Shown in pieces: positions 1 through 8,696 of a DNA stretch of 35,110 nt (positions within the stretch are counted from its first letter, which is position 1; each line of letters begins with the position of its first letter). The notes under the pieces were generated by a model that did no database searches, had not been told where the DNA came from, and was given only the letters and a program-made list of their open reading frames with translations. A program made the position numbers and the translations under genes. The DNA lies in the NCBI GenBank assembly GCA_025451315.1, contig JANWKP010000138.1:1-35110 (forward strand). Direction: 5' to 3'. The DNA comes from Nitrososphaerales archaeon. GTDB lineage: Archaea; Thermoproteota; Nitrososphaeria; Nitrososphaerales; Nitrososphaeraceae.

Positions 1-395
1 TAATATAACTAGTGGAAGTAAAACGATATAAATCAACGTAGTCAATACTTTGTTAAATAAGGAATTATAGAAAATATTAATTCTAACCCACAACTATATT
101 GGAAAATAAATCAGTTTAAATTCCGAATTAACTCGACATTCTTATTTATTGTAGGATGCATAGGATTACAATACAAGAGTATTATTATGAAGGGAGCCGA
201 AAGTTTCTATTATCTGAGCATCTAATCTATAATGAGTTAATTTGCTAATCGCAGATCCTGTGGTAAAGGTAGAGACATTTATATAATATCCCTACTGAAA
301 AACATACTTTTCAAAGAAAAATCATACATTTGAATTGAATTTTCTTATTATAGAAAAAGTATAAATGATGCAAAGGCACAAGAGTTATATTTTAA
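1..395. other. intergenic, no gene recognised
   Basis: AT-rich sequence with no convincing ORF, no tRNA-like cloverleaf and no repeat array. The first gene starts at 396. It probably holds the upstream region of the GtrA-like gene and the end of a gene outside the window. Confidence 0.5.
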
Positions 396-893
396 TTGAA
401 AAACTATAAAAATTTTAAAGAAAAATCTTCTATTTTTAAACCTTTTCTAATCGCTATTCAAAAAATTTATTATAACAAAGGCGAACTTTCAAAATTCTAT
501 ATAGTTGGCGGAATTGGACTAGTAATAAACTACGTAATATCTTATTTCTTTTTTACTTATTTTCACCTCGATCATATTCAATCGAGTATATTTGGAATAA
601 TAGTTTCATTATCTTCTAATTTTATGCTTAATAAAATTTGGACTTTTCAGGATAGAAATATGAAATATAATATAATATTAAAACAATATTTAAAATATTT
701 TATTTTTAATTCTGTGGGAGTGATAATACAATTATCACTAGTATATGGATTCGGAAAGACTAATCTTGATTATGGTTGGATAATCATAATCGCGATCTCT
801 GTTGCATCTATTCTAAATTATATTGTTAATAAAAAATTTACCTTTAAGAATAGAAAAGAAGTTGTAGATATACGAAATCGATTTTGGAATTAA
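396..893 (+). CDS. GtrA-like membrane protein
   Basis: A 165-residue protein with four predicted membrane helices (about 33-54, 62-79, 99-118, 127-145). Each pair of helices ends in the same motif, NFMLNKIWTF (75-84) and NYIVNKKFTF (141-150), which is the internal duplication typical of the GtrA family. Family members are thought to move or flip polyprenyl-linked sugars for cell-surface polysaccharide synthesis; the substrate here is unknown. The start is TTG at 396; the ATG codons just upstream (365, 368) are out of frame. The gene stands alone, about 490 bp before the NUDIX gene. The family call is firm, the role is inferred. Confidence 0.85.
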   Translation: MKNYKNFKEKSSIFKPFLIAIQKIYYNKGELSKFYIVGGIGLVINYVISYFFFTYFHLDHIQSSIFGIIVSLSSNFMLNKIWTFQDRNMKYNIILKQYLKYFIFNSVGVIIQLSLVYGFGKTNLDYGWIIIIAISVASILNYIVNKKFTFKNRKEVVDIRNRFWN

Positions 894-1383
894 AATGTAT
901 TATAATTTTAGTTTATAAAATAGTGATATCTTGAGTTATCAAGTTTGATTGATTTCACAATCAAGTTTAAAGAAAAGTATTATTAATAAAAATCTAATCC
1001 AGTCAGATAGAATTTATCCCCTCCAAAATAATAGAAAATTTCGATTTGATCTAGTATTAGGATCTTCTTTTGGTTATTTTTTTTATTACAATGAATTAAA
1101 TTCATAGTGAAAAGTATTATTTAAATTTTAAGTTAAAGGTGGCAAAAATGTATGTAAGATAATGGGAAGAAAGAAAGAATTTATGTTAATTAATAGAAAC
1201 AAGGGTTAGATTTTAATCGAGCATCAATTGACATTATTTCCTGTTAAATTTATGATTTCGGATTAATGATATAGTGTTGTAAGTTTATTTTGTAATTTCT
1301 TATGAAACCATACCAAAAAATAAATCCAATTTTCTATAATAATATTTCCTAGTAGGATAGGTTATTAAGATAAAAATATTACA
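894..1383. other. intergenic, no gene recognised
   Basis: About 490 bp of AT-rich DNA between the GtrA-like and NUDIX genes. No ORF of persuasive composition and no RNA gene seen on either strand. The last 60 bp presumably contain the NUDIX promoter. Confidence 0.45.
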
Positions 1384-1953
1384 TTGATAGAAATGCTAAA
1401 AAACGCCCCGAGTGGATGGAAAATTCTTGAATCTGAACGAAACGTTTATTCTAATGAATATCTTCAACTATATGAAGATTTATTAGATATCAATGGTATA
1501 AAAAAAATATATATAAGAGGAAAAAGAAAAAACTATTCCACAGTAGTCCCATTCCTTTCAATGGATAAAATTTTAATGATTAAAAGTTACAGACATTTAG
1601 TTGATTCATATCAATTTGAAATTCCATCTGGATATATAGAGGATAATGAGTCTCCTAAGGATGCTGCAGTTCGAGAATTTCAAGAAGAAACTGGTTATAA
1701 CGCTAATAAGATTTTATTTGTAGGAGAATATACTTTAGATTATTCTATGTTCGAACAAAAAGGTTACATATTTGCAGCTTATGACCTTGTAAAAAAACAG
1801 GAACCACATCTTGGATTAATGGAAAACATAAAAATTGAGTCGTTAACTACAGTTCAGGTCAAGGAAATGCTAACTAATGGAAAAATTTTAAATGCTGCAT
1901 CGATTGTTGCCTTGTATAGATCGCTTGATTTTCATGAGAAAAATATGAGATAA
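1384..1953 (+). CDS. NUDIX hydrolase, ADP-ribose pyrophosphatase-like
   Basis: A 189-residue NUDIX protein. The full NUDIX box G-x5-E-x7-REFQEETGY lies at residues 83-105, with the metal-binding REFQEE helix intact. It is preceded by YQFEIPSG (about 76-83), the E-x-P-[AS]-G arrangement seen in ADP-ribose pyrophosphatases, which split ADP-ribose into AMP and ribose-5-phosphate. The ORF starts at TTG 1384, but ATG at 1393 (residue 4) is equally plausible. The stop codon is five bases upstream of the inverted repeat of the following insertion element. Family certain; substrate inferred from motif context. Confidence 0.88.
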   Translation: MIEMLKNAPSGWKILESERNVYSNEYLQLYEDLLDINGIKKIYIRGKRKNYSTVVPFLSMDKILMIKSYRHLVDSYQFEIPSGYIEDNESPKDAAVREFQEETGYNANKILFVGEYTLDYSMFEQKGYIFAAYDLVKKQEPHLGLMENIKIESLTTVQVKEMLTNGKILNAASIVALYRSLDFHEKNMR

Positions 1954-1958
1954 AAATA

Positions 1959-1972
1959 GGCTCTGTGAACTT
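1959..1972 (+). repeat. left terminal inverted repeat of the IS6-like element
   Basis: GGCTCTGTGAACTT, paired with the inverted copy at 2678-2691 (11 of 14 identical). Confidence 0.65.
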
Positions 1973-2015
1973 AACGAAAGATCTATAGCTATGAATGCCC
2001 TATTCCTAATCTAGT

Positions 2016-2684
2016 ATGCAAATCAGATTTGAAAGAAATAGAACATCCACTATTGTAATTATGTACTCTCTGTATTTGTATTTTCTTGGTCTCAGTTTAC
2101 GAAAAACTTCCAGAGCATTAGTAATCTTTAAAGATGAGAATAAGAGAAGTTATGTTTCTGTTTGGAATTGGATACAAAGGTTTGGATCCTGTCAAGTCTA
2201 TAAAAGGAAACTAGTATCTGCTTTTATAATGGATGAAATAGTTATTCAGAATGGTAATCAACACTTTTGGTTATGGATTTGTATAGAACTAGTACACAGT
2301 TCTGTGCTTGGAATCTACATTTCAGAGGAGAGAAATATGCTTGTTGCTGAAAGATTCATTAGATCTCTTTTATCCAAATATGGTAAACATACTCTACATA
2401 CAGATGGAGGTAACTGGTATCCAGAAGCATGTAACGTATGGAGATTGAAACATTATGTATATTCTTCTTTTGAGAAGAGTTTGATGGAAAGAGTCAATCA
2501 ATCAATATTTTAACGACAGAACCGAGAGTTTTATGACTATGATCCATATATGCAAAATGATTGCAATCTAATTCATGTTTATAACTTGATACAATTCTTT
2601 GTTTCTATGTATAATAATACAATATCTAAGAGGAATTATTTTATTAACGAATTGGAGGAAAGAGATGAATATATCTTAAATTAA
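2016..2684 (+). pseudogene. DDE transposase, IS6-like, frame-disrupted
   Basis: Residues 1-165 read as a DDE transposase: D73 in FIMDEIVI, D130 in LHTDGGNW and a candidate catalytic E158 in SLMERVNQ. The reading frame then hits TAA at 2511-2513. The cause is visible: the tetramer CAAT occurs three times at 2495-2506. Removing one copy gives [12 protein letters not shown], the expected continuation. A second lesion, probably one missing base after 2532, returns the sequence to the original frame, which then reads DYDPYMQNDCNLIHVYN... to a stop at 2682-2684. The intact protein would be about 220 residues, normal for IS6 transposases. The +4 and -1 changes cancel except for the stop between them. 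Inactive as it stands. Confidence 0.8.
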
Positions 2685-2691
2685 CATAGCC
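2678..2691 (-). repeat. right terminal inverted repeat of the IS6-like element
   Basis: AAATTAACATAGCC, which reads GGCTATGTTAATTT on the minus strand. It lies 11 bp from the aminotransferase stop codon. Confidence 0.6.
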
Positions 2692-2702
2692 ATAAAATAA
2701 AT

Positions 2703-3911
2703 TTAATGTTTAAACTCCTTTAAAATCTTTTCAAAAATAATTACACCTTTCGAGATTTCATTTTCCGTAATAATAAGAGGAGGCAATATTCTAATTGTTT
2801 TCAGACCTGATGGAATAACTAGTAATTTATTCTTAAAAAGCTTGTATATTATTTTGTCTCGGATCTCTTTTTTAAGAAATTCGACTCCTAACATTAATCC
2901 AAGTCCTCTAACATCTATTATTATATTGTGCCTATTTTTTAACTCCATAAGATTTTTTTTCAAAAAATCTCCAGATTTATTTACCCTTTCTAACAATTTT
3001 TCTTTAGAAATAATATCAATCGTTTTCATTCCAATAGCCATATCAATTCTGTTACCTCCTCCCCATGTACTAGATAGTACTCCAGGTTTGTGTGGTTCCA
3101 TTTTTTTATCAAAAATTACAGCCCCTACTTGCAGAGCTTTTCCAATTGTTACTATGTTTGGTTTGATATCATAATGTTGATATGTCCACCATTTTCCTGT
3201 TCTTCCTAACCCAGTCTGTACTTCGTCTATAATGAGAGGTATGTCATATTTTCGAGATGCCTTATTGAGATTATTTATAAATTTTTTACTCGCTACATTT
3301 ACTCCTCCTTCTCCTTGAACTAATTCGGTTATAATAAAAGAAATTTTATTCTCATTAACTATTTTTTGAATAGTGTCTATTTCAGGATCATTATTTGTAA
3401 TACAAAATTTTATTCTTTTCGTTGGGAATTCAGGAAAATTAGTCTTTTGTACTTCCTTACTAAATGTAAAAGCAAGTGCACCTAAAGTTCGTCCATGAAA
3501 TGCGTTTATGCAAGAAATACCTGGTAATGGTCCATTTCTTCTGTATGCTATTTTAATTGCATTCTCTACTGCTTCTGCACCACTATTTATAAAAAAAACT
3601 TTTGAATTGGAATTGCTAATCGAAAGTAATTTTTCAGCCAGTTGACTATGTTCTTCACAATAAAAATCTTGTCCTGCTATTTTATGTGCGCCTATACCTA
3701 CATATCTTTTTATAATTTCATTAAGTTCTGGATGACTATATCCTAATGGACAGGAGGCAATATTAGAAGTAAAATCCAAATATCGTTCTCCGTCTACATC
3801 TTCAATATAACATCCTTGACCACCCTTAATGACTAAAGGGTAAACAAATGTGGAATTATATACAAGTTTATTTAATTTATTTATTATCGATAAAGATTTT
3901 TTCTTTTTCAT
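2703..3911 (-). CDS. class III PLP-dependent omega-aminotransferase, probable ornithine/GABA type
   Basis: A complete fold-type I, class III aminotransferase. In ORF-track numbering: SGAEAVENAIK (137-147, cofactor phosphate site), D256 in LIIDEVQTGLGRTGK (pairs with the pyridine nitrogen) and K285 in VTIGKAL (Schiff-base lysine). The family moves an amino group from the far end of ornithine, lysine, GABA or acetylornithine to 2-oxoglutarate. SSTWGGGNRIDM resembles lysine 6-aminotransferases, while the divergent P5C dehydrogenase next door argues for ornithine (giving P5C). I chose the ATG at 3911 (MKKKKSL) because the longer ORF to 3992 overlaps the neighbouring gene and a TATA-like TAATAATAAAA lies about 25 bp upstream; 3947 and 3956 are alternatives. 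Substrate is inference. Confidence 0.85.
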   Translation of the reverse strand: MKKKKSLSIINKLNKLVYNSTFVYPLVIKGGQGCYIEDVDGERYLDFTSNIASCPLGYSHPELNEIIKRYVGIGAHKIAGQDFYCEEHSQLAEKLLSISNSNSKVFFINSGAEAVENAIKIAYRRNGPLPGISCINAFHGRTLGALAFTFSKEVQKTNFPEFPTKRIKFCITNNDPEIDTIQKIVNENKISFIITELVQGEGGVNVASKKFINNLNKASRKYDIPLIIDEVQTGLGRTGKWWTYQHYDIKPNIVTIGKALQVGAVIFDKKMEPHKPGVLSSTWGGGNRIDMAIGMKTIDIISKEKLLERVNKSGDFLKKNLMELKNRHNIIIDVRGLGLMLGVEFLKKEIRDKIIYKLFKNKLLVIPSGLKTIRILPPLIITENEISKGVIIFEKILKEFKH

Positions 3912-4008
3912 AAAGTTACCCTGATTAGTTTTATTATTACTAGGCATATGAATCATAATGGTAATTGATAATAAACTGTTTAATAAATACAAGATCTATA
4001 TTATTTAC

Positions 4009-5583
4009 ATGAAGTTTATGAATGAGCTAACGTATGAAAATTATATCAAAAGAAATCAGGAGGATATATTCCATACTAAATTTGATAATGCAATTGAATC
4101 TCTAACAAAAGAATTCAATAATGAAGATTACCCCGTTATTATAAATAACGAAAAAATATACACAAGAGATAAATATAAACATATATCTCCAGTTGACCGA
4201 CGCATTATACTTGGATATGTTTCCAAGATATCAGATCGACTATTAAACGAAGCTATAGATTCATCATTCCAATCATTCAAAGAATGGAGTAAACTTGATT
4301 ATCGAAAGAGGATCAGAATTCTTAAAAATGTAGCAAATACTATTCGATCTAACAAGTTTCAACTTGCTGCATTATTAATCTTTGAAAATGGCAAAAATAG
4401 ATACGAATCGATTGCGGATATTGATGAAGCGATAGACTTTATTAACTATTATTGTAGTAACATGATCAAAAATAATGGGTATGTTACTATAAATACATCA
4501 ATAGAAAGAACCCAAAAAAATATCAGTATTATGAAACCTTATGGAGTGTGGGGAATAATATCTCCTTTTAATTTTCCTGCTGCGATATTTGTAGGTATGA
4601 ATATAGGAGCGATTATTACAGGAAATACTGCTGTTGCAAAACCTGCAAGTAATACGCCTATAATAGGATACAAAATCGTAGAAATAATGATAGAATCTGG
4701 TTTACCACCTGGTGTATTAAATTATATTACTGGCGACGCTGTTAAAATTGGAAAAACAATAATCAAGAGTAAAAAGATCTCGGGCATAGTTTTTACAGGT
4801 TCCAAAGATGTTGGATATACTCTTTATAAAAAATCAGCGAATATAAAATCTAGACCTATTATTGCTGAATTAGGCGGAAAAAATCCTACTATTGTTACGA
4901 TGACTGCCGATTTGAACAGAGCTGCTGAAGGAGTAAGTCGAGCTGCTTTTTCCTATGGGGGACAAAAATGCAGTGCCTGTTCAAGGGTTTATGTTCATAA
5001 AAACGTCAAGAAACAATTTATAGAGAGATTAATATTAAATGTGACAAAAATAAATATAGAAAATTCCGATAATAGGAATTGCGATTTAGGACCGTTGATT
5101 AACTCTGATGCCTTTCAAAACTTTAAGAAATATGTAGATATAGCCTCACATGAAGGAAAAATTCTCTATGGAGGAAAAATTATGAATGAAGGTGATTTAA
5201 AATATGGATATTACGTTACGCCCACAATAGTAGAAGGGGTACCTTTTGATAATGTTCTTGTAAAAAAGGAGTTGTTCTTGCCATTTCTGTGTATTAATGA
5301 ATTCAATCAATTTTCTGAAGCTCTCAACTTGTGTAATAAGTCTGAATACGGATTAACAGCTGCGATTTATTCGAAGGATAAAAAGGAGATAGATGATTTT
5401 GTAAATAATATAGAGGCAGGAGTTGTGTATGTAAATAGACATAAAAGCTCAACTACAGGCGCTCTTGTTGGGAATCAATCTTTTGGAGGCTGGAAAAATT
5501 CTGGTATTTCTGGAAAAGGAACAGGTGGAAAATATTATCTTACACAATTCATGCGGGAACAAAGTCAGACTATAGTAGAATAA
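4009..5583 (+). CDS. rocA: 1-pyrroline-5-carboxylate dehydrogenase (RocA-like)
   Basis: An NAD(P)-dependent aldehyde dehydrogenase that should oxidise glutamate-5-semialdehyde/P5C to glutamate. In ORF-track numbering it shows N205 in ISPFNFP, E304 in IAELGGKNP and the catalytic C338 in GGQKCSACSR. GQKCSACSR, the N-terminal DYPVIINNEKIYT and the DEAIDFINYY stretch are characteristic of the RocA/P5CDH subfamily rather than generic ALDHs. The track ORF begins at 3958; I prefer ATG 4009 (MKFMNEL), with a TATA-like TTTAATAAAT about 25 bp upstream, or 4018, because these clear the divergent aminotransferase promoter. With proline dehydrogenase (12.7 kb) and the aminotransferase it forms the P5C branch. 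Confident subfamily call. Confidence 0.9.
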   Translation: MKFMNELTYENYIKRNQEDIFHTKFDNAIESLTKEFNNEDYPVIINNEKIYTRDKYKHISPVDRRIILGYVSKISDRLLNEAIDSSFQSFKEWSKLDYRKRIRILKNVANTIRSNKFQLAALLIFENGKNRYESIADIDEAIDFINYYCSNMIKNNGYVTINTSIERTQKNISIMKPYGVWGIISPFNFPAAIFVGMNIGAIITGNTAVAKPASNTPIIGYKIVEIMIESGLPPGVLNYITGDAVKIGKTIIKSKKISGIVFTGSKDVGYTLYKKSANIKSRPIIAELGGKNPTIVTMTADLNRAAEGVSRAAFSYGGQKCSACSRVYVHKNVKKQFIERLILNVTKINIENSDNRNCDLGPLINSDAFQNFKKYVDIASHEGKILYGGKIMNEGDLKYGYYVTPTIVEGVPFDNVLVKKELFLPFLCINEFNQFSEALNLCNKSEYGLTAAIYSKDKKEIDDFVNNIEAGVVYVNRHKSSTTGALVGNQSFGGWKNSGISGKGTGGKYYLTQFMREQSQTIVE

Positions 5584-5718
5584 AACTATAACTTCTAATT
5601 TTCTATGCCTAATTGATGCATTTTCTGTGTCTTACCCTTATTTTTTTTGGTCATTATCATAGATTTGAACCTTTTGAAAATAATATACTTATAAATCCAT
5701 GTATTAAAGAAAATTCTA

Positions 5719-6276
5719 ATGAATATAAAACGACCTATAGGAATCACGATAATTTCTGTCTTAATAATACTTAATGGATCATTCCTATTATTTAGTGGCA
5801 TATTGACTTTTTTTCTTGCCTCAAATTTTGCTACTCATCTTGATACATTAGATTTGACTTCTTTGATGTTAGCCGAAACAAATAATACTATTTTTAGTAA
5901 TAATGATCCTAACATAGTCAAAAATTTTAGTTACTTTCTTTATCTTATAGCGGTTATTATAACTTTATTTTCCTTAATTCATTTCATTATAGCCTATGGG
6001 CTTTTAAAAGGGAAATCATGGGCGCGACTTACTACTCTAATAATATCTATTATCTCTATAATAGGTAACATTCTATTAATTTTGATAATATTAGGTTTGT
6101 TCTTTATAGTTGAATCAATTCCAAGTACACCATCTATATTATTCGGAAATGTTTTAACTATAATAATCAATACTCTAATCATATATTATCTTTTAAGAAA
6201 AGAAGTTAAAGATTATTTCACCTATAGGTATCCTAACAGATCCTCATTTTCTTCATCTTTTGATGATCTTCGATAA
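5719..6276 (+). CDS. four-helix membrane protein of unknown function
   Basis: A 185-residue integral membrane protein: hydrophobic helices at about 7-34, 70-94, 102-128 and 141-160, with the polar loop (about 38-68) between helices 1 and 2. It starts MNIKRPIGITIISVL, has YGLLKGKSWARLTTLI after helix 2, and ends in a short Ser/Phe-rich tail. This layout is common in small archaeal membrane proteins, but I cannot name a function. It is separated by 135 bp from the P5C dehydrogenase and is convergent with the cupin gene. Confidence 0.75.
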   Translation: MNIKRPIGITIISVLIILNGSFLLFSGILTFFLASNFATHLDTLDLTSLMLAETNNTIFSNNDPNIVKNFSYFLYLIAVIITLFSLIHFIIAYGLLKGKSWARLTTLIISIISIIGNILLILIILGLFFIVESIPSTPSILFGNVLTIIINTLIIYYLLRKEVKDYFTYRYPNRSSFSSSFDDLR

Positions 6277-6296
6277 TTAAATAAAGTTAGGATTAA

Positions 6297-6755
6297 CTAA
6301 GTTTTGATCTTCATTATTTCACCTTGGACTATTTCTTTTACTTTCTGCTCAATTTTTAGAGAGAATTGTTGAATCTCACTTTTATTTAAATGGGATAAAT
6401 TATCAACAAATTCTTTTTCCCATACATTTCCTGCTTGGCGTTTCTGGCCACTTGAATCTATAGTATCCCTATTACGAAGTGCGATATGAGAAAAATCATC
6501 TTTTAATGAACCGTGAAAATGCCAAATTAATGGTGGGATACTAACAACATCGCCAACTTCAAGTACAATTGTTTCTGTAGATTCAAGATTTTCAATAATA
6601 TTTTCTTTGAATAAACATAAAATTCCTTTTCCACTAGTAGTAATTAAGATTTGCTCAGTTTCATGAAAGTGTAAAGTAGTTAATGCACCTTTTTTAAAAA
6701 ATACGTGGTACATTTCATGTTCAACCGAATTATTTTTATTTAAAACTTCTATCAT
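6297..6755 (-). CDS. small cupin-domain protein
   Basis: A single-domain cupin. Motif 1 is LTTLHFHETEQILITTSGKG, motif 2 is LEVGDVVSIPPLIWHFHGS; the His and Glu residues there are the usual metal ligands. The ORF track extends to 6866, but ATG 6755 (MIEVLNKNN) has a strong Shine-Dalgarno, AGAGGAG, eight bases upstream, so I start there (152 aa). Cupins of this kind bind a metal and a small ligand; possible roles are sensing or isomerisation, and none is indicated by sequence. It is convergent with the membrane protein at 5719 and lies between P5C dehydrogenase and ureohydrolase. Confidence 0.82.
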   Translation of the reverse strand: MIEVLNKNNSVEHEMYHVFFKKGALTTLHFHETEQILITTSGKGILCLFKENIIENLESTETIVLEVGDVVSIPPLIWHFHGSLKDDFSHIALRNRDTIDSSGQKRQAGNVWEKEFVDNLSHLNKSEIQQFSLKIEQKVKEIVQGEIMKIKT

Positions 6756-6763
6756 ATCGACTT

Positions 6764-6770
6764 CTCCTCT
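6764..6770 (-). promoter_or_regulatory. Shine-Dalgarno of the cupin gene
   Basis: CTCCTCT on the plus strand, AGAGGAG on the coding strand, eight bases before ATG 6755. It is one of the clearest ribosome-binding sites in the window and decides the start of this gene, implying a leadered transcript. Confidence 0.7.
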
Positions 6771-6866
6771 AAAATAATCCTTATTGACTTCTTTTTTATT
6801 GGAGAAATTAATATTTCCTTTAGCCAATATTTTATAGTTAATTTTTAAGTATATAATTCTAAGCAT

Positions 6867-7426
6867 TAAACTGAAAGAGTGGTATTAAAAATAAAATTGA
6901 AAAATGTTCCTTTTCATATAATTTTATTACTCACTGTAGATATCTAATCACAACATTCTATTCCTTCTATTGATATAGAATAATCATTGTAAATTTTATT
7001 ATTTCACTTTGTGAGATTTGAAGGGTAATACTCATATAATATCTTCACTGCGATCTCGATAAGCAAGCAATCGAATAAATATTTCGACACAATATTTAGA
7101 TACTATTATTTTAAAATTATAACCGTCTGAAGAATATTATGATCTCTTAATACATTATAAAAATTGCTTAAAGTTAAATTATATTCGAAAATTGATGAAA
7201 AATATTTGACTTTAATTAGGTATGATATAAATATATAATAAAAACAGTATAAACTAATTCATTCTTATAATAGAATTTCGTCATTTATATAATTTATATT
7301 ATATATATAATACAAATTGGTTTGGTTCAATAAATTAAAATTTTTCAAGACTTCACTTGCATTATAAAGTTGACAATTTTTAATTATAATTCATTTGAAT
7401 AACGTATATTTCTAAGTAGTGAAAAA
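6867..7426. other. long AT-rich intergenic region
   Basis: No gene seen. Very AT-rich, including an alternating A/T tract around 7280-7315. It separates the divergent cupin and ureohydrolase genes. Confidence 0.45.
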
Positions 7427-7484
7427 TGATCACATAGCCACTATTCTCATGATTTGTAATCAAAAAGTTGAAATAATGATCATT
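7427..7484 (+). promoter_or_regulatory. paired TGATCA palindromes upstream of the ureohydrolase
   Basis: TGATCA occurs at 7427-7432 and at 7477-7482, exactly 50 bp apart (about five helical turns). The second is the centre of the perfect palindrome AATGATCATT (7475-7484), 15 bp before the start codon and close to where a TATA box would sit for a leaderless message. This is a candidate operator; no regulator is identified. Each site contains GATC, the usual target of Dam-type methylases. Confidence 0.35.
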
Positions 7485-7499
7485 TATCATTGAGTTGAT

Positions 7500-8360
7500 A
7501 TGCTGTATTCTAACGTTGCAAATTTTAAGGAATCAAATATTGTATTATTAGGAGTACCATATGAATCAATATCAAAGGCATCTAGAAAGGGAACAAGCAA
7601 CGGACCAAATCAATTCCGAAAAGCACTATTCACATCAGAGAATTTTGAGCGAGCCGGTAAAATTATACCTATATGTCCAATAAAAGGTAGCTTATATAAT
7701 AAAAAAGTTTTAGATATGGGAAACGTACGACGGGAGAATTTATATGATCAAATTACTAACATTATTTCTAAAAGTAAAATACCAATAGTTATAGGAGGAG
7801 ATCATTCAATAACTACTACTTCATTACATGCCATAAACAATGTTACTGAAAAAAAAATAAATTTGATTTATTTCGATGCTCATCCAGACTTCGTGACATC
7901 CACTAAAGATTACTATGGTTCAGTTGTTAGTGATTCTCTTGATTGTATAGACATTAAAAGAAGCATGTTCATCGGCCTTCGTGCATGTGAAGAAGAAGAG
8001 GTATTCAATATTGGACACTATGAAGCAAATATTATTAATCCAATTGACATTCAAGAGTTTGGAGTAAAAAAAGTTCTCAACAAAATCATTGAAATATGTA
8101 TTAAAAATTCAGATAATAATATTTATATTTCTATAGATTTAGACTGTTTAGATCCTGCATTTGCACCTGGAGTATCGGTTCCAACTCCATGTGGAATTAA
8201 TCCGCTAGAATTAACATTTTTCATACAACAAATATTAACAAAAACTAAAATAATTGGTTGTGACATAGTGGAACTGTCTCCTTCTTTTGATATTAATAAT
8301 ATTACTGCTAATTTTGCTGCTCGGTTATTTAAAGAAATTTTAGGCTCCCTAATAATATGA
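7500..8360 (+). CDS. ureohydrolase (arginase/agmatinase family)
   Basis: A 286-residue member of the Mn-dependent ureohydrolase family, which splits a guanidino group off as urea. All six metal ligands are present: H102 (GGDHS), D126, H128 and D130 (FDAHPDF), D213 and D215 (SIDLDCLDP). E258 in CDIVELSP matches the conserved substrate-side acid. The loop after DAHPD reads FVTSTKDYYGSVVSD and lacks both the arginase DxN...H pattern and the agmatinase SHGT pattern, so the substrate cannot be read from motifs. Context (ornithine-type aminotransferase, P5C and proline dehydrogenases within 13 kb) favours arginase; agmatinase or another guanidino hydrolase remain possible. The long upstream region holds candidate operators. 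Confidence 0.85.
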   Translation: MLYSNVANFKESNIVLLGVPYESISKASRKGTSNGPNQFRKALFTSENFERAGKIIPICPIKGSLYNKKVLDMGNVRRENLYDQITNIISKSKIPIVIGGDHSITTTSLHAINNVTEKKINLIYFDAHPDFVTSTKDYYGSVVSDSLDCIDIKRSMFIGLRACEEEEVFNIGHYEANIINPIDIQEFGVKKVLNKIIEICIKNSDNNIYISIDLDCLDPAFAPGVSVPTPCGINPLELTFFIQQILTKTKIIGCDIVELSPSFDINNITANFAARLFKEILGSLII

Positions 8361-8445
8361 TCTTAAATTTTTTACTAACAAACTTTATAGTTTAATTATA
8401 GATTTACTATGGTTTTAATATATATATATTTATTGCAAAAAAAAT

Positions 8446-8467
8446 TGTTTATTTTATAAAATAAACA
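8446..8467. terminator. 22-bp perfect AT palindrome in a convergent gap
   Basis: The half-site TGTTTATTTTA is followed directly by its exact reverse complement, giving a 22-bp perfect palindrome preceded by an A-run and lying between the ureohydrolase (+) and acyl-CoA dehydrogenase (-) stops. It could be a bidirectional transcription end or a protein site. No other gene is seen in 8361-8696. Confidence 0.35.
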
Positions 8468-8696
8468 TCTTCTCAACGAATAAACCAAAAAATAGTATAG
8501 TATAATCTTGCTATTACTTCATAAAATAATTATATACTTATTTCTTGGTAATTAAAAAATTAGTTACCTCTGAACCCTGTAAAAAGAAGGGGAATTTTTT
8601 TATGTAAATTTTATTTATTCTGGTCACTATTTCAAGATAATGAAATAATCAATTTTAATAACTATTTTCATATACTTGAAGAAGTAATAGAACCAT

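Larger units (their letters stand above)
1959..2691 (+). mobile_element. IS6-like insertion sequence, degenerate
   Basis: A 733-bp element bounded by imperfect inverted repeats: GGCTCTGTGAACTT at 1959-1972 and AAATTAACATAGCC at 2678-2691, matching 11 of 14 positions when inverted. GGCTCTGT is the type of terminus found in the IS6 family (as in IS6100), and the size fits that family. Flanking 8-mers TAAAAATA and ATAAAATA agree at 6 of 8 positions, a possible decayed target duplication but in low-complexity DNA. The element sits between two convergent stop codons (NUDIX and aminotransferase), so it disrupted neither gene. The only ORF inside is a broken transposase. Confidence 0.75.

Noticed and set aside
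1-395. tRNA or structured RNA near the left edge
   Set aside because: GGGAGCCGAAAG and nearby GC-richer bits do not fold into a cloverleaf or known RNA that I can support.
2842-3174. Plus-strand 110-aa ORF
   Set aside because: Lies wholly inside the class III aminotransferase on the other strand; no domain.
5595-5801. Minus-strand 68-aa ORF
   Set aside because: Overlaps the start of the four-helix membrane protein, has basic low-complexity composition and no motif.
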